A DNA stretch of 64,000 bases from Hydractinia symbiolongicarpus. Lineage: Eukaryota > Cnidaria > Hydrozoa > Anthoathecata > Hydractiniidae. Positions 47,617 to 59,780 of this stretch are shown piece by piece. The notes beneath the pieces are model-generated. The model ran no database searches. It saw only the letters and a list, made by a program, of their open reading frames with translations, and was not told the origin of the DNA. The position numbers and the translations under genes were made by a program. Numbering within the stretch: the stretch's first letter is position 1; each line of letters begins with the position of its first letter. The DNA is taken from assembly GCF_029227915.1 (NCBI RefSeq), contig NC_079876.1, forward strand, positions 24,578,328 to 24,642,327. The letters are read 5' to 3'.

Positions 47617-50314
47617 TCAATTCTGTTTGGGTCGCAATACAAACTGATCCTCACCTGGAAATTCCGACGCATTGCTTGGATAAAACACTTCCCCATCTGA
47701 TCTCTCTCCACCGTTGAGGTGATCACTCTCCTCACAAATCGGCACTTCTTCTAGTGCTTTGTTTTTCTTCCACGTTTTCATAGCTTGTTCGTGAGCCTTT
47801 CGGCGAATTTTGTCAATCTCCGTATGAGACACCAAAAGTTCTTCTACGTCAGAACTTGGTGTTCGTGCGTACTCCTTTGGTACAATTGGCAAGCCACCCT
47901 CGTTTCTATGCGTGCTTAACTGCGGTGGAGGGATAATCACTTTAGGATGTATCCTGCGGAATGGCGAGTTCACTGGAGAGGTGCTATCCAACCGATGCCC
48001 GTTTGTTTCAATAAAGTTTTTAAACATTATGGGCTGCTGAGTGTCGTGGTTAAAAACACTCTCCGTATTTCGACCATGTACTGTTTCCAAGCTGTCCACA
48101 GGTTCTTTATAGTTGGAAAATTTAAGACAGTCTTCAGGCTCCGCATACCCATCCGTCGTCTTCTTTATATCCGCTACTGACGCATGCTGCTTGCTGCCTT
48201 CAATTCGTTCCGCTATGATCATTTCCACATTTTGATGCGTGAATTTCTTATTATTATAAGGATAAGAGATAGAGTCGGAAACAGAATTTTCTTTGTCGTC
48301 TTCTGGTGAAGGAATGTCTAGTTTATAGGACGAGTTTCTGCCGTCACTAAGAATGCTACTGCACTCACTGACATCATCTGGTATACACTCGTTTTCTTGT
48401 TCTTCTAGATATAAATTCAGATTATCTAGCTCTCTGTTTGCCTTCTGTACACTTTTAATGCCCCTGCCTGTATCTGCACTGACAGAAGCCTTCAAAGGTG
48501 TATGAAAAACGTTTGAATCGCTTTGAGATCTGGATGCTTTCCCTTCAATTTTAGCACACGACTTCCCGAAATCGGTCGAAGCGGAATAACGAAGCGGCGC
48601 TTTTGTATTAACAAATTTCGATTCACTTGATAAGGCTGCCGGAATCTTTCCGACTGTAGGATACCGTAAAGAATCTTTTTCAACGAAATTCTCTGCCATG
48701 TTCTCCTCCTTGTTTTCTTCGCAACTATCTCTCTCAGCTAGGAACGAGGACTCACTGAATTTCTTTTCAAACACAGGGCGAGTGTTAGAAGACGTGTTTC
48801 TATTTTTAAGAACGGTGCCGTCGGAAGCTCTTCGCGGTATGCCTTTCGGAGAGTTCAAAGAAACATTTTCCCTTTCAATATCGGCATGATTGTTTATTGT
48901 AGTCTTGGACTGGTGATCGACTTTATTGGCACCTAGATCAACAGTTACTTTGTTCATAGGTTTTAGAATTCCTGTTGGTTTTGAGGGAGGAATGAGTTTC
49001 GAGGACGATGTGTGTTTTGAAGACGCACCAGACGGGGCTTTTATTTTGGATTCGCCACAATCCATATTAGGTTCTTTTAGCTTTTGATTTTGTTTCCCGC
49101 TCGATACACCACCATTATAGGCTCGTGGTTGTTTGATCTGTCTAGCGGAAGACAGGTTAGTGACCGATGGTTTAAGCTTCGGAATGTTCGCTGCTAAATT
49201 CTGATGAGTAGCAGGCTTAACAACGTCGCCGCCGTCACTTGAAGAACTACCGACAGACGAACGACGAGAACTGCTCCTGCTTGAGCCAGAGTCTGCCCTC
49301 CGTTGATAATTGTCCGATATGTTTTCTCGACTCGTCCCTAAACTCTCGCAAGACTGTTTATTTCGCGTACAGGGTATGGAAGAGCTTGAGTCCTTTCTTT
49401 GTTTTAAGTTCTCCGCTGTATTTTCGCGACTCATTCGGAGACTATCGAGCGAACGTTTGTTATTAAGAGCCGACGTCGATCTCGACGGTATTCCACTCTT
49501 CATTGGAATACCCGAATTCACTTTTGAATGTATAGACTCGCTGCTTTTAGTAACCGGCGGAGATATGCGAGTCTTTCCGATGACACTGTACGAAGGCGAT
49601 TGAATCCTAGATACGGGAGTGCTACTACTGTCATTACTGCTGGTAACTGAGGAACTTGTATCAGAATTTTTCTGAGATAAACGAGGCACAGATCTATTGT
49701 TCTGATGGGAAATTCTAGACAACGGCGAAGCCATTTTACTTGCAGGTGAGAACTTTGGTTGTTGTTCCGGTGTTTTTAACTTCGAAGGTGGAAGCAGGCC
49801 ATTTTGTTTTGATTCATCGGCTGCTTTATTACGTATTGCACTGTTAGGCGTGTTGACTTTAAAATTAGGAATTCTTGAACCAGCCGATTGCTTCTGAAGA
49901 AGACTCGGAGAACCTGCAAGTGAAAAAAACACAGAGCAATAATACCAATACATAAAATTTAAGCCTTACTGTAACTCTTCTAGTTCATGTTTAGTTCGTG
50001 TTTCTTCTATGATAGTGTAACCGTGAAACGACTGTATTTTCCCTCAACCGAGAGTGGTACCATGTGACATTACGGTCAGGAGAATACAACATGGAAATAC
50101 GATGGCAGCAAAAAATAAAATCGCAGATTAAAAAAAACAAAATCATGTAGTTAAAGTCTTACGTTACACTGATCCCTATTTTGTCATTATCGTCCTGTGC
50201 CAATTAAAAGCTTACCTTGTCCGCCTCTTGGTTGCTGCTTTGCGTCACGTTGGAGTTTTTGCTGCACCTTGCGTTTAGCACAACCAGGTGAGGATGGCTG
50301 CACAGGACGGGACG
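47617..50314 (-). CDS. Serine-rich disordered protein with SxIP motifs, two 3' exons
   Basis: Exons 50314-50216 and 49913-47617 (stop at 47617-47619) join in phase across GACAAG|GTAAGC and TTGCAG. The short exon is basic (CAKRKVQQKLQRDAKQQP). The long one gives 764 residues rich in Ser, Lys, Asn and Pro, with no folded domain seen. Four SxIP motifs stand in basic, Ser-rich context: SRIP (residue 12), SGIP (133), SGIP (139), SSIP (177). SxIP is the EB1-binding motif of microtubule plus-end tracking proteins. Two copies of a SLxxSRENxxxN module flank the last one. The C-terminus has a helix KIRRKAHEQAMKTWKKNKA and an acidic end. I could not name the family. Neuron navigators, GAS2-like tails, SLAIN and GTSE1 share SxIP runs, but no signature domain is visible. 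Confidence 0.8.
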
Positions 50315-51507
50315 CTGAAATAAAAAAAGACAACGAATTAAGTAAAAATCAACGGGAGCGAAATGAGTGAAAAATCACAACACATTTGTCATAAAAAAAA
50401 ATTTATTTTAAAAACAAGAGCAGTTGTAAACGAAACATGCTAACAAATAATTAAGTCTTGATATGCAAAACAGAATTAAAGTTCAACATCGGCTGGCACA
50501 CAAGGCATATCTCAACCGAGCAAGCAAAAGTGAAAAAATTAAGTAATATTAAGCCTTCCCAAAATCTTACGTTGCTTATACATATATAAGTCAAAAATGT
50601 TTTATCTCCAGTGCGTAAAAACACAATAACAAAAATTACCAAAAACAAATTCTGTACCGTATCAAGTTACAAATTCAAAAAAAAAACTAGTCGAAGCCAA
50701 AAGTGAAAAAAAAGTGAAAAAAAAAGACGTTAACATTGAAAAAAAAAGAAGAGTCAAATATCATAAAACCGAAGTCAACGAAATAACCGAGTGTGAACAA
50801 ATATTGGTTGCAAGATATCTGCTTATAATCAGTTCCTCACCATTGAGAAAACTTATTAAAAGGTGAAACGAACTGAAATGTGGGACGGACTAAAATGTGG
50901 AAATGTGTTTTGGTTCAATAAACTAGTTTAGCATTTTGTTGATTAATTATTCACCGCATTGACTTCGAGTATTTTCGAAAGTTGTTATATTCAAAGAAAA
51001 AGCTGGCCTTAAAATTAATTGTCCAAAATTTAAAATTGAAATTTTAAAATGTTCTGTCGGAAACTTGGATGTTGATCCGACACAATAAATTCACAGTCAA
51101 TATGGTTAGTTAGTAAAAGCAGCTTCTTAACATAAAGAACCAATACAAGTTTTACAATCTTCCACATATTAACTAACGCCCCGCTCAGTAACATAAAAAC
51201 TCTCTCTTACTCACACACACTCACTAACTCCTATATCTAAAGCTCCACAACATAGAATGTCCTAAAATATCACGTGATATCAAAGTACACGTAATAACGT
51301 TCTCTGGAATGTTTTTGTCCTTTTAACATGTTGTAAAATGTACCATTTGATCACATGACTACAAAGTGCTAAAGCACGTCACAATTTCTTCTCCATTGTT
51401 TTACCGAATTCTAACATTTTAAAAAACTTAATACCTACGCCTTCATACACCCTGTTTTGATATTCCAGATTGTCATGTGTTGTCAAATTTCCAAGCCTGT
51501 TTACTAC

Positions 51508-51536
51508 TTTATTTATTTATTTATTTATTTATTTTT
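51508..51536. repeat. (ATTT)n microsatellite
   Basis: About seven copies of TTTA/ATTT in tandem, in the presumed intron upstream of exon 50314-50216. The rest of 50315-53692 has no supported exon. 51840-51975 is a purine-rich GAGGAGTTTTGAGGAG-type block, with similar blocks near 1600-1770 and 1876-1920. Confidence 0.75.
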
Positions 51537-53692
51537 TCACTTTATTGACAACATTTTAGGACTTTTAATACAAATTCTTTTTTTAAAGGAGCTCACGTTA
51601 TTTTCTTATGAAAAGATAAGGTGTCAAGGTTGAGATTTTCAAATGGAGACCTTGCAGTATAAAGGATGCCGAAGGTAAAAAAAAACATGCAACCGATTGA
51701 AATACTTGCTACCGGTGACTAAACCTAACAAATTTTAACAAAGTTGTGCAAATTTAAATTTTTAGAAATTTAAGAAGAAAGATTAGAAAAAATTGTTCGT
51801 AAGAGAAGATTCATGAATGTAAATCGGACAATAGGATCTCTATCCTCCTAGGTTTTAAGGAGACTTGACGAGAATTGAGGAGTTTTGAGGAGGCTTGGAG
51901 AGTTTTGGGGGAGGTTTTATAAGAAATGAGGAGAATTAAGGAGAATAGAGGAGTTTTGAGGAGTATTGATGAGAAATAACTAGTTTTGAGGACGCGTGAC
52001 AAACTTGTGTTTTGCTCATCTTATTCTAAATTTTCTTTTTATTTTATTTTATATATGCTTTAAAATTAGTTTACACAGCGTTCCAGATTCTTTTCAACGT
52101 AATGTGTCGCAGGTTTTAAGCTTAATACTAGAAGAAAAAAAGAAACACTCAAATTCCACTTTAAAAATACGACAAAGTCTTAAAAAATTTAAATTACCAC
52201 TGAAAGAAAAATAGCCTGCTACAAGGGTTTTTTTTAAAAAAGAAAATTTTTAAACTCGAGCGCAAATAGCGTAGCGTAGCAAAGGTACAAGGCAACATTT
52301 AAAACTGTTAACGAAAAAAAAAATGCAAAAACTTTAATCGGAGAAACTTTCACACGAATGACGTGATTTTTGACCTTTTTTCGCTTTTAAATATTCGCTA
52401 AAGTTTATCTACTTTTTCTTTATTCTTTTTCTCTCTAAATACGTTTGCGTAGATTTAAAAGATTAATTCAATAACATCAGTTTCTGGAAATAAGTTTTTC
52501 CTCTTTTCGAGCAAGAACACAAAAAACATGTTGTTGCTTATCGCTTATTTATAACCACAGGGTAAAACGAAAAAAATAAATTCGTCATTAGTGAGAAATT
52601 TTAAAACCTAAATTTAAATATAAATAAGAAAATTGCGAGAGTTTATCTTGCAAAAATATTTCAATTTCTAAATTCGCGAAGTTTATCCACAACATTTCGC
52701 GCCAATTTTCAAACGTGTGGAAGTTTCTCTGATTAAAGAGTAGAAAAGATAATCACGTGTTCACCACGCATTTCATGCATCAGTGAACATTCATCATATT
52801 AGGCTAAAAAAAAAACAACTTAATCGTACCACTAAAAATAAACTCATTTTGAAAGACTCCTTCAGTGTACATAAAACGCTGCTGATGTGATAAGACCATT
52901 ATCAACTTTCACCATAAGGTGAAGATGTTTCACACACACCGACAAAAAATAACCACGTCTGTTCTATAGCTTCACAAAATCTTTTACGAAAAAAAAAACA
53001 ACAACAACAACCCATATAATGCGAAGCATCACAACACTTCAGTTTAAAGTGAGCACGTCAAATTCAACATGTTAAAACGACGTCATAGCATTGAGTTTAG
53101 ACCGCAAGAAAAAAGGCCAAGCAGTAAAAAAACTAAATATTTAAAACTCATCTGCCAGAGCTTAATGAAAAGGTGTGAGCGATGAATAATGGAAGCTTAT
53201 TACAATCAAAATTGTGTATGAGAGTGAAAAACAAGCCACACATCACAACTTGAATGATGCTTTTGCAAATAAAGTTTTTACACACACTGTTAGTCATCTT
53301 TATAAAACAATTTTATAAGAACAACAAGAAAGGCTACAAACTAAGACAAGAGCAGACCGGTATTGAACAGAAATTTTCTTATCTTCTTAAAAAAACAAAA
53401 AAAACATGGCGATATATTTAAAGTTTGTTGTAATTTCGCAAAAATTGGATACAATTATATTTCAGGTTGCAAAAATTTGTAATAAATTATAAAGAAAATT
53501 TAGCAAAATAAGAACAATTTTAGGTTGAAAACGAGAAAAGATAAGAACACTGCAGGCTGAAGCCAATAATTCTGGCTCTTATAAAAAAGGAATTCAATTT
53601 TCATTGACCACTGGTATACATACCTTCCTGTATAAATTAATAAAACCCAAACTAGTTCGCAAAACTTTCGAAGCTTGGCAGCTTGGTAAGGG

Positions 53693-53810
53693 GCCATTCA
53701 ATAATTACGTCCAAATGTTACGTAACAAGGGGGTGAGAGGGTGGGTGGCACTAGGTTTGTTACGATGCGTTACAACGGGTAGGTCGGTGTTTAGAAATTG
53801 TTGAATGGCC
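53693..53810. mobile_element. Short MITE with 15-bp TIRs
   Basis: GGCCATTCAATAATT at the left and the inverse of AATTGTTGAATGGCC at the right match at 14 of 15 bases. The interior (TTACGTAACA..GTTACGATGCG) has no coding value. The length is 118 bp. No certain target duplication was seen. Confidence 0.7.
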
Positions 53811-54782
53811 ACATATTGTTCTTAAGTTGTTCTTAAATGTTACTGAAATCTCAGCCTAAACTTTTTTTATAACTAGGTTTTAAATAAAAACAGAATGTTT
53901 GTATTTCAACCAGAAGTTTCACATACAAACATAACTTATCACGCATAGAAGCTTTTTTACACTTTTCTAGAATTATATATTTCGAGCCTGAAACGATTTG
54001 ACGTTTAACTTTTGTCTAAGAAGCTCTAAAACACATAAAACCATGAAATCTAAAAGCATGAAAAAAGAAGCAAATTGTAAATTAAGTAAAATAAAATACG
54101 GATAAGCCTTTTGTTTTTTTTAAATAAAATTTGAATTTAATAAACTTAAAACAATGTATACCCTTCTAACATAAAGTAGCTATGTAAAATAGCTAAAGTA
54201 ATGCATGCTATAATAAAGTACAAATTTTGTAATTCGTAATTTCAAAATCTCATTATTGCAGTAGCAGAGAGTTTACTTTCTAACAATTTTGATCGAAGTA
54301 ATTGTATTTTGTGTTGAAAATACGCATTACTGTTAACGTCTCAATCTCTGTTTTTTATAAGCATGACATTTATAAGCATCCATAATTTGGTTACTTTTTA
54401 AGCATATACTAAGCAGTATGTTAAGTCTAAGAAAATATTGTAAATTTTTTATGTTTTTTTTTTTTGTGAGCAGTTTTTCTTTTTATTCTTTCTGTCTAAA
54501 TTAACCAGTGTGTAGTGAGATTTAGGTGTAATTACTGATGTTTGAAATTCAAATGCAATATTATTTTTCAAATAAGAATATTTTGAGCCTGATCATGTGT
54601 TTTTTTACAAGCTATTCCATTAAATCTGTTTGTCAATAAGCTTAACCTAAGCATATTTTAAGCCTGAAAATGTACTTTTTATAAACAACTGTAAGCCTCA
54701 TTTTGGCATTTCCATTACTTATAAAAAGTACATGTAAAAGGCGTGGATGGACTACAGATGTGTAACTGATGAGTCTCTATAT

Positions 54783-54817
54783 AAACAAACAAACAAACAA
54801 ACAAACAAACAAACAAA
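54783..54817. repeat. (AAAC)n microsatellite
   Basis: About nine tandem AAAC units. A second shorter AAAC run lies at 54937-54957. Both are in the presumed large intron of the SxIP gene. Confidence 0.9.
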
Positions 54818-55736
54818 TTCATGGGTACAACCTAATTGAAAAAAAATCAAATATTTCCAGCACTAACCCATTTCTCATATAACACAGGTATGTCGTTGTA
54901 CGAACATACTTTGATAATCTTGGCTTGATAATGCAAAAAACAAACAAACAAACAAAACCTTTCGTTTTATTTAAACTTTTTTCTTTTAGTGCAAAAATTG
55001 TGATCGAAAAATTAAAAGACGAAGGAAATCTTCATTTGCACATGAAGAAAATAACAAAATGGGAAACAGATGTTGGAACACAAAGGAAAAACGAAGAAAG
55101 AAGAAAGAAGAGCTATTCTTGATGAATAATTGAATAACTCCTTAATTATTTAGTATTCTGAAGCGATAAAACATTAAAGAAATTTTATCATCAAAATATA
55201 TTTATTCAAACTCATAAAAAACACTCTCCTCCCTGGTAGACAATGAGATGTCACATTGTCGACCAATTGTAATACATATCAAGTGGAGAGAAAACATCAA
55301 ATCTCTCTCTCCTTCCAGGTAGACACTAAGATAGCTAATTGGTATAGTTCAGAAGGCAAACTATACATAAAAAGAATTATTAAAAAATTAATTGTTTTTT
55401 ACAAAAAAAAGAACTTTTATCATAATTTTGTCTAGGAAACATTAAGATTGTTATTAAACTCCGATATCACTTTTTTATATTGCACCCTTTTTTATTCTCA
55501 ATTAGTGGATGCATTATTACAGCGGCGAATATTGAGAGAGATTCTTTATCACAAAATTCTCATTGCAAAAAAAGAATGGCAGTCTATTCAACCGTTTTGG
55601 GTGGTAGCATAATGTCATTTAAAAAGTTAAGGCAAACGTAACACTTTATAATTTATTGGTTTAGATCCAACTATAATATTTCTGGTCACTAAATTACAAG
55701 GTTTAATTGTTGAAAAAATATGTTTTTTTAGAAAAT

Positions 55737-55995
55737 GATGCGGAGGTGGTGTAGTGGTAGCGCATTCGAATAGTAATCATAAGGTTTCAGGTTCGAGTTC
55801 CCACTCCGTCCACTTCAAATGCCGTGTTGTCAGCCCATTTGGTGCCATCTACTGACCGCTAATCAAATTGTGTGGCAGACAAGCAAGTTAGAGCAATGCT
55901 ATACGATCTCTGGCGGTAATGTAACATAGTTACAGTCGGAGGGGAGGAAGAGCCAACCGTTAGGATGGAATCCCTAAGGACGTTAAAATAAAAAC
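55737..55995 (+). mobile_element. tRNA-derived SINE
   Basis: The head reads like a tRNA: GCGGAGGTGGTGTAGTGGTA with an A box at 55747-55757, then B box GGTTCGAGTTCC at 55790-55801 (one base longer than consensus) and CACTCCGTCCA closing part of an acceptor stem. The T-stem pairs poorly, so it is not a working tRNA gene. A body of about 180 bases follows, to an A-rich end near 55995 (AAAATAAAAAC). Confidence 0.75.
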
Positions 55996-56394
55996 ACATA
56001 GCCAATACAAGCTTCAGCATGGCATTTTTTATAAATAACTAGATTAAAGAGGGCGAAGGCACGACTTAACAAACCAATATAGATTGAGTTGTTACTAATA
56101 TATAACTTGGTTTGACTTTTAAGTCCAGGAGTTTACTGGACTAAAAATACTGGCTACGCCTAGCATTTAAAGTGCGGTCTGAGCATAAACAGTGATGTAT
56201 AAGTACATTCAGCTTTAGTAAAAGATTGCTGGTAGTCTTGAGTTAATTCAGACATCTGCTTATGTCACAAAGAAGATCAATACATATCAACAAAGCAGGG
56301 ACCATAACCAAATCAAAAAATTATAACAAAAACGGTTTTTTATGATATATTTTGAAAATAATGAGGACAGAGTAACTGGGTTTTTTAGCCCCAC

Positions 56395-56870
56395 CAGGGT
56401 TTCCACTCATTTTGCAGCAAATCTTTTTAAGATACTGTAGAATAACTTAGAAGGATTTCTGCTATTTTTTAGGGTTTTTATGATTAGCAGGAAGAACACC
56501 ACATATACAAAAATTTTAGGATACTTTACAACATTTTAAATTAGTTAAAGTATAAGTTAGAAAAAATCAAGGATGTGATAGAGGAAGACAAATTGAATTA
56601 ATCAGACTATATTTCCAGGTTAGCTGGTGTAAAATACCGAGAATTTGGCCTTATATTCCACAAAAAAATCCATTATAAAACTGAATTTGACAAATTTTCC
56701 ATGGCGCCTGAAAATTAGGAGACTTCTGGGAGTTTTCACAACATAATAGGAGGTATACTTAGAATATTTTAGGATTTAATTTTTAAGGGTCTTAGGAGGC
56801 AAGAGAGACCTGCAAAAATACTTGATCCAGTGCTTTACATTTTCTTATATACCTTTCACAGAATGTCTGT
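56395..56870. repeat. Dispersed repeat, relative of 43430-43800
   Basis: Shares ordered blocks with the copy at 43430-43800, including GGAAGACAAATT, GGTTAGCTGGTGTA, AAATACCGA, CCATTA, GAATTTGACAAA, GAGTTTTCACAA and TTAGGAGGC. Similarity looks like 65-75 percent by eye. No coding frame conserved. Confidence 0.65.
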
Positions 56871-57645
56871 CAGAAAAATTTGAAGCATATCCAAAGTTCT
56901 TGAGGGCCTCAACGGGAAAGGTTTTGGATTTGGAACATTACTTAGAACTTAACACGGAAGTTGAAATAAACCAGGGATTCGAACTTTTAAATGCATTTTA
57001 ACGGGTGGACCACATAGAGAGTTCAGGTTTCTCGGTTTCTTAATTGAAGCTCACTTGGAAAATTATTAGAGGGGTAGAATAAGAATTTTCAGGCTGGAAA
57101 AAATAATTAAATATTATCCAGGAAATGAATGGAAACCAGTTGCAAGCCCCATGCAATAATTCACTTAGATAGATAAATAATTCAATAGATATCTGGATTT
57201 TTTTTAAATTTTTAATGACGTTATCAAGTAGATTGATATACAAAAAATTATTTCCAAAATTTGTTAAACCCATTGCCTTTAGAGTTTAAAATGAGACAGA
57301 TGGTTAAAGAAATAGGATTCAAAGGTTTCTTGATCGTGTCATTAGCCAGCCGGTCTCAAATGGTTGAGTTGACTCAGCTTTTGGCAATCACACCAAATTT
57401 GATCCCAGGTGGTCTTTTGTTACCCACACAGAAGTTGATGTCAGTTATTTTCATGCATTTCTAAGTTAATTGGCCCCAACATTTACAAAGATGCTTCATC
57501 AATTTCAATGCTATATCGACATAAAATAGTCAATTTTTTACACTATTTTCATCAAAGTTATCACACATAAAAAAGGAGGCCTGGAGACCTGTGGTTGTTG
57601 TTCCGTGGCTTCACCACACACACAAGGCAAATTAATCATTATTAC

Positions 57646-57826
57646 CTCTCACTATTGGACTTTTACTGTCTTCCGAAAACAATGAGGTGGCAGGAGCAGT
57701 ATTGGAACGTCCACGATAAGGCAAGCAAGCATAATCATTGTTGGTGTTTGACAGTTCGCCATTGTTTGTTGATGGCAATGAGTATTCACATAATGAACTC
57801 AAACTTTTGCTTCTACCTTTGGTCAT
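57646..57826 (-). CDS. Probable internal exon of the SxIP gene
   Basis: Bounded by a minus-strand acceptor CACCATAG and donor GAGAG|GTAAT. Open for 60 codons plus one base, Ser/Asn-rich (MTKGRSKSLSSLCEYSLPST.., GRSNTAPATSLF). Its final phase (one base, G) fits the next exon at 50314, which begins with two bases (CG, making Ala). The composition matches the downstream SxIP exon. No homology recognised. It could instead belong to a separate gene. Confidence 0.6.
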
Positions 57827-59059
57827 CTATGGTGAAAAAGAATGTTACAATACAGAATAAATATCTTACAGGAATTGCATTTCACGGACCAGACAAATTT
57901 TTTAATGAAGCTACACTAGACCTTTTCTAAGTTACCATTAGAGAAGTGATATATATGAACAAATTAATTTCATCAGATGTACTTTAAGAAAAAAATGAGA
58001 TGTTATGTTTTATGTTTCTTAAAGGGCAGTTCCCAATATTTAAGCTAGTGACTTTAAAACTTAAAAAAAAAATTGAGATAAATATTTATTGTGGGACGTA
58101 ATTAATTATTGGTCAAAAATAACTCCTGCAAAAATAAATCCTACAAGTCCAAATCTAGCATAAATTATTAATCAGGTCAACGGTTACATCAAAGTCAGTC
58201 ATACCACACTACAAACTATGCAAATTTTAAAAAAAATATAGTAGCTTGTGAAAAGGGCAAGGATCCACAAGAATTAGAACTAAAGATTTGGATGTAAAAA
58301 AAACGGGAAAGAAAAGAATTTTGGTTTATAATGTGCATGAATAAGTTATTCTAAACACAATTGCTTGACAAAAATGTGTTCTGATTTGTCATTTAAGTCT
58401 GGTATATCTTTTCCATAACTGCATTTCTGCTTTTACTTACCTTTGAAAACACAAATTGTTTTCATTTTGTGATATTAAATCTTTTATTGATGTACATTAT
58501 AATATTTAGTACATCTTGTTGTTATTTTTAGTGTCAACATGTCATACGCCAAGAAGTTGAAGAAAAAAGAGGGATTTCTTGAAAATAACAAGAAGCATAA
58601 AATCCTTTTGCGTCTTAAAATATTTTTCGTGGTATATACACACTAATTAACCTTCACATTTAAACTTGTAAGTCAAGTCACCACTAGTATAGAACTATTA
58701 AATAATAAACAGCTAGTGCATATTTCTTAACACTCTATGCAGGACTTTGAGTGTGTTTATGTTCAAAAAAAAAGAGTCATGTAAAAAAAATTAAAATTTT
58801 TTTCTTTTTACTTACTATAATTTTTCTTCTTTTCGCTTATGTTAAGTGTGGCCGGACAAAAAAGTGACCTTCTTATTGTGAAGACATATTGTTGTTACAT
58901 ACTACAGTACCACAAAGGAGTTTTCTTTATATGTTAAATATCTTATTATCATGTTCAGTTTCCATGTCCATAATTACAAAAATAAAGGTCAAGTACCTGT
59001 AGTTATAGTTATAAACCAATAATACCCAAAATCTAAAAATATTTATCCTCATAGCAAAA

Positions 59060-59290
59060 TCAAAAGATTAGATGTAACAAGGAAATGGAAGAGGAGAATG
59101 AACAAAAAAAGATTGAGGGTGAATGAAGGAATTGGGTAACAAAAATGCTTGGGAAAAGCCCAGGAAAGGCTGTAAAACGTATTATAAACTGGCTTGTTGT
59201 AGATGAATTTGAGCCTCGGTTAGATCAAATTGAAAGAAAGTCATTTATATTCTGTCCATCTACACATGGAAAACGAGATCTGAGCCATAC
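59060..59290 (+). mobile_element. Remnant of RTE-like LINE 3' end
   Basis: With frame changes the sequence reads like the end of the RTE ORF: a SPGKAVKRIINW stretch, LDQIERKSFI and CPSTHGKR, parallel to PRGRPRKTWQEVI, LTQSRSDWKRVI and RPSHASMENGR in the copy at 7387-9339. Strongly decayed. Confidence 0.55.
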
Positions 59291-59689
59291 ATAAATTTAA
59301 TTCAATTTATAAATTGAATTTTAAGTAACCAATAACCAATAATGTAATTTGCATTTATTTTTTACAAATAAGACCAAATCATGAAATTAAATTCAACTTT
59401 AAATTGCTCCAAATTCTATTTTTTAGTTTAGTTTCGCAAATATAATCACACCCAACGTAGAGCAAACCACCAACGACAGGAGTTTTAGGTTTTATTAAAC
59501 GTCAAATTTCATCGCATTTGCAGGAGAGATTACACAGCAAAAATGCAACACATTGCAACAGTGTGGTGAGTGAAAATTTAATTTGATTGATATAAATATA
59601 TATATTCATAGTAAAATAAGTTTAAATGTTACACTAAATTATATTAAAAGTATAATATTTACACCAATGACTTACACCAATTACATTCG

Positions 59690-59780
59690 CCTGTCATGAT
59701 CGGAGGTCTGATCGGGGTTAAACATTCTCTATTGAGAATAAACAAACGAATTTGCCACAATAAAGAATCACCTATATAGA
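59690..59780. repeat. Short dispersed repeat with CATTCTC/GAGAAT hairpin, copy 3
   Basis: CGGAGGTCTGATCGGGGTTA, then CATTCTCTATTGAGAATAAAC, then GCCACAATAAAGAATCACCT. It matches the copy at 9627-9700 block for block. Confidence 0.7.

Noticed and set aside
54925-55122. Basic plus-strand frame after an acceptor-like TTTCTTTTAG
   Set aside because: Lys-rich sequence in an AT-rich intron without donor, upstream partner or homology. Probably chance.
55737-55812. Possible tRNA gene
   Set aside because: A and B boxes are good, but the T-stem and the last acceptor pair fail and the B box has an extra base. The following 180-base body marks it as a SINE head.
58540-58640. Plus-strand ATG frame after TTATTTTTAG (MSYAKKLKKKEGF)
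   Set aside because: Ends after about 35 codons and shows no recognisable domain or continuing exon.
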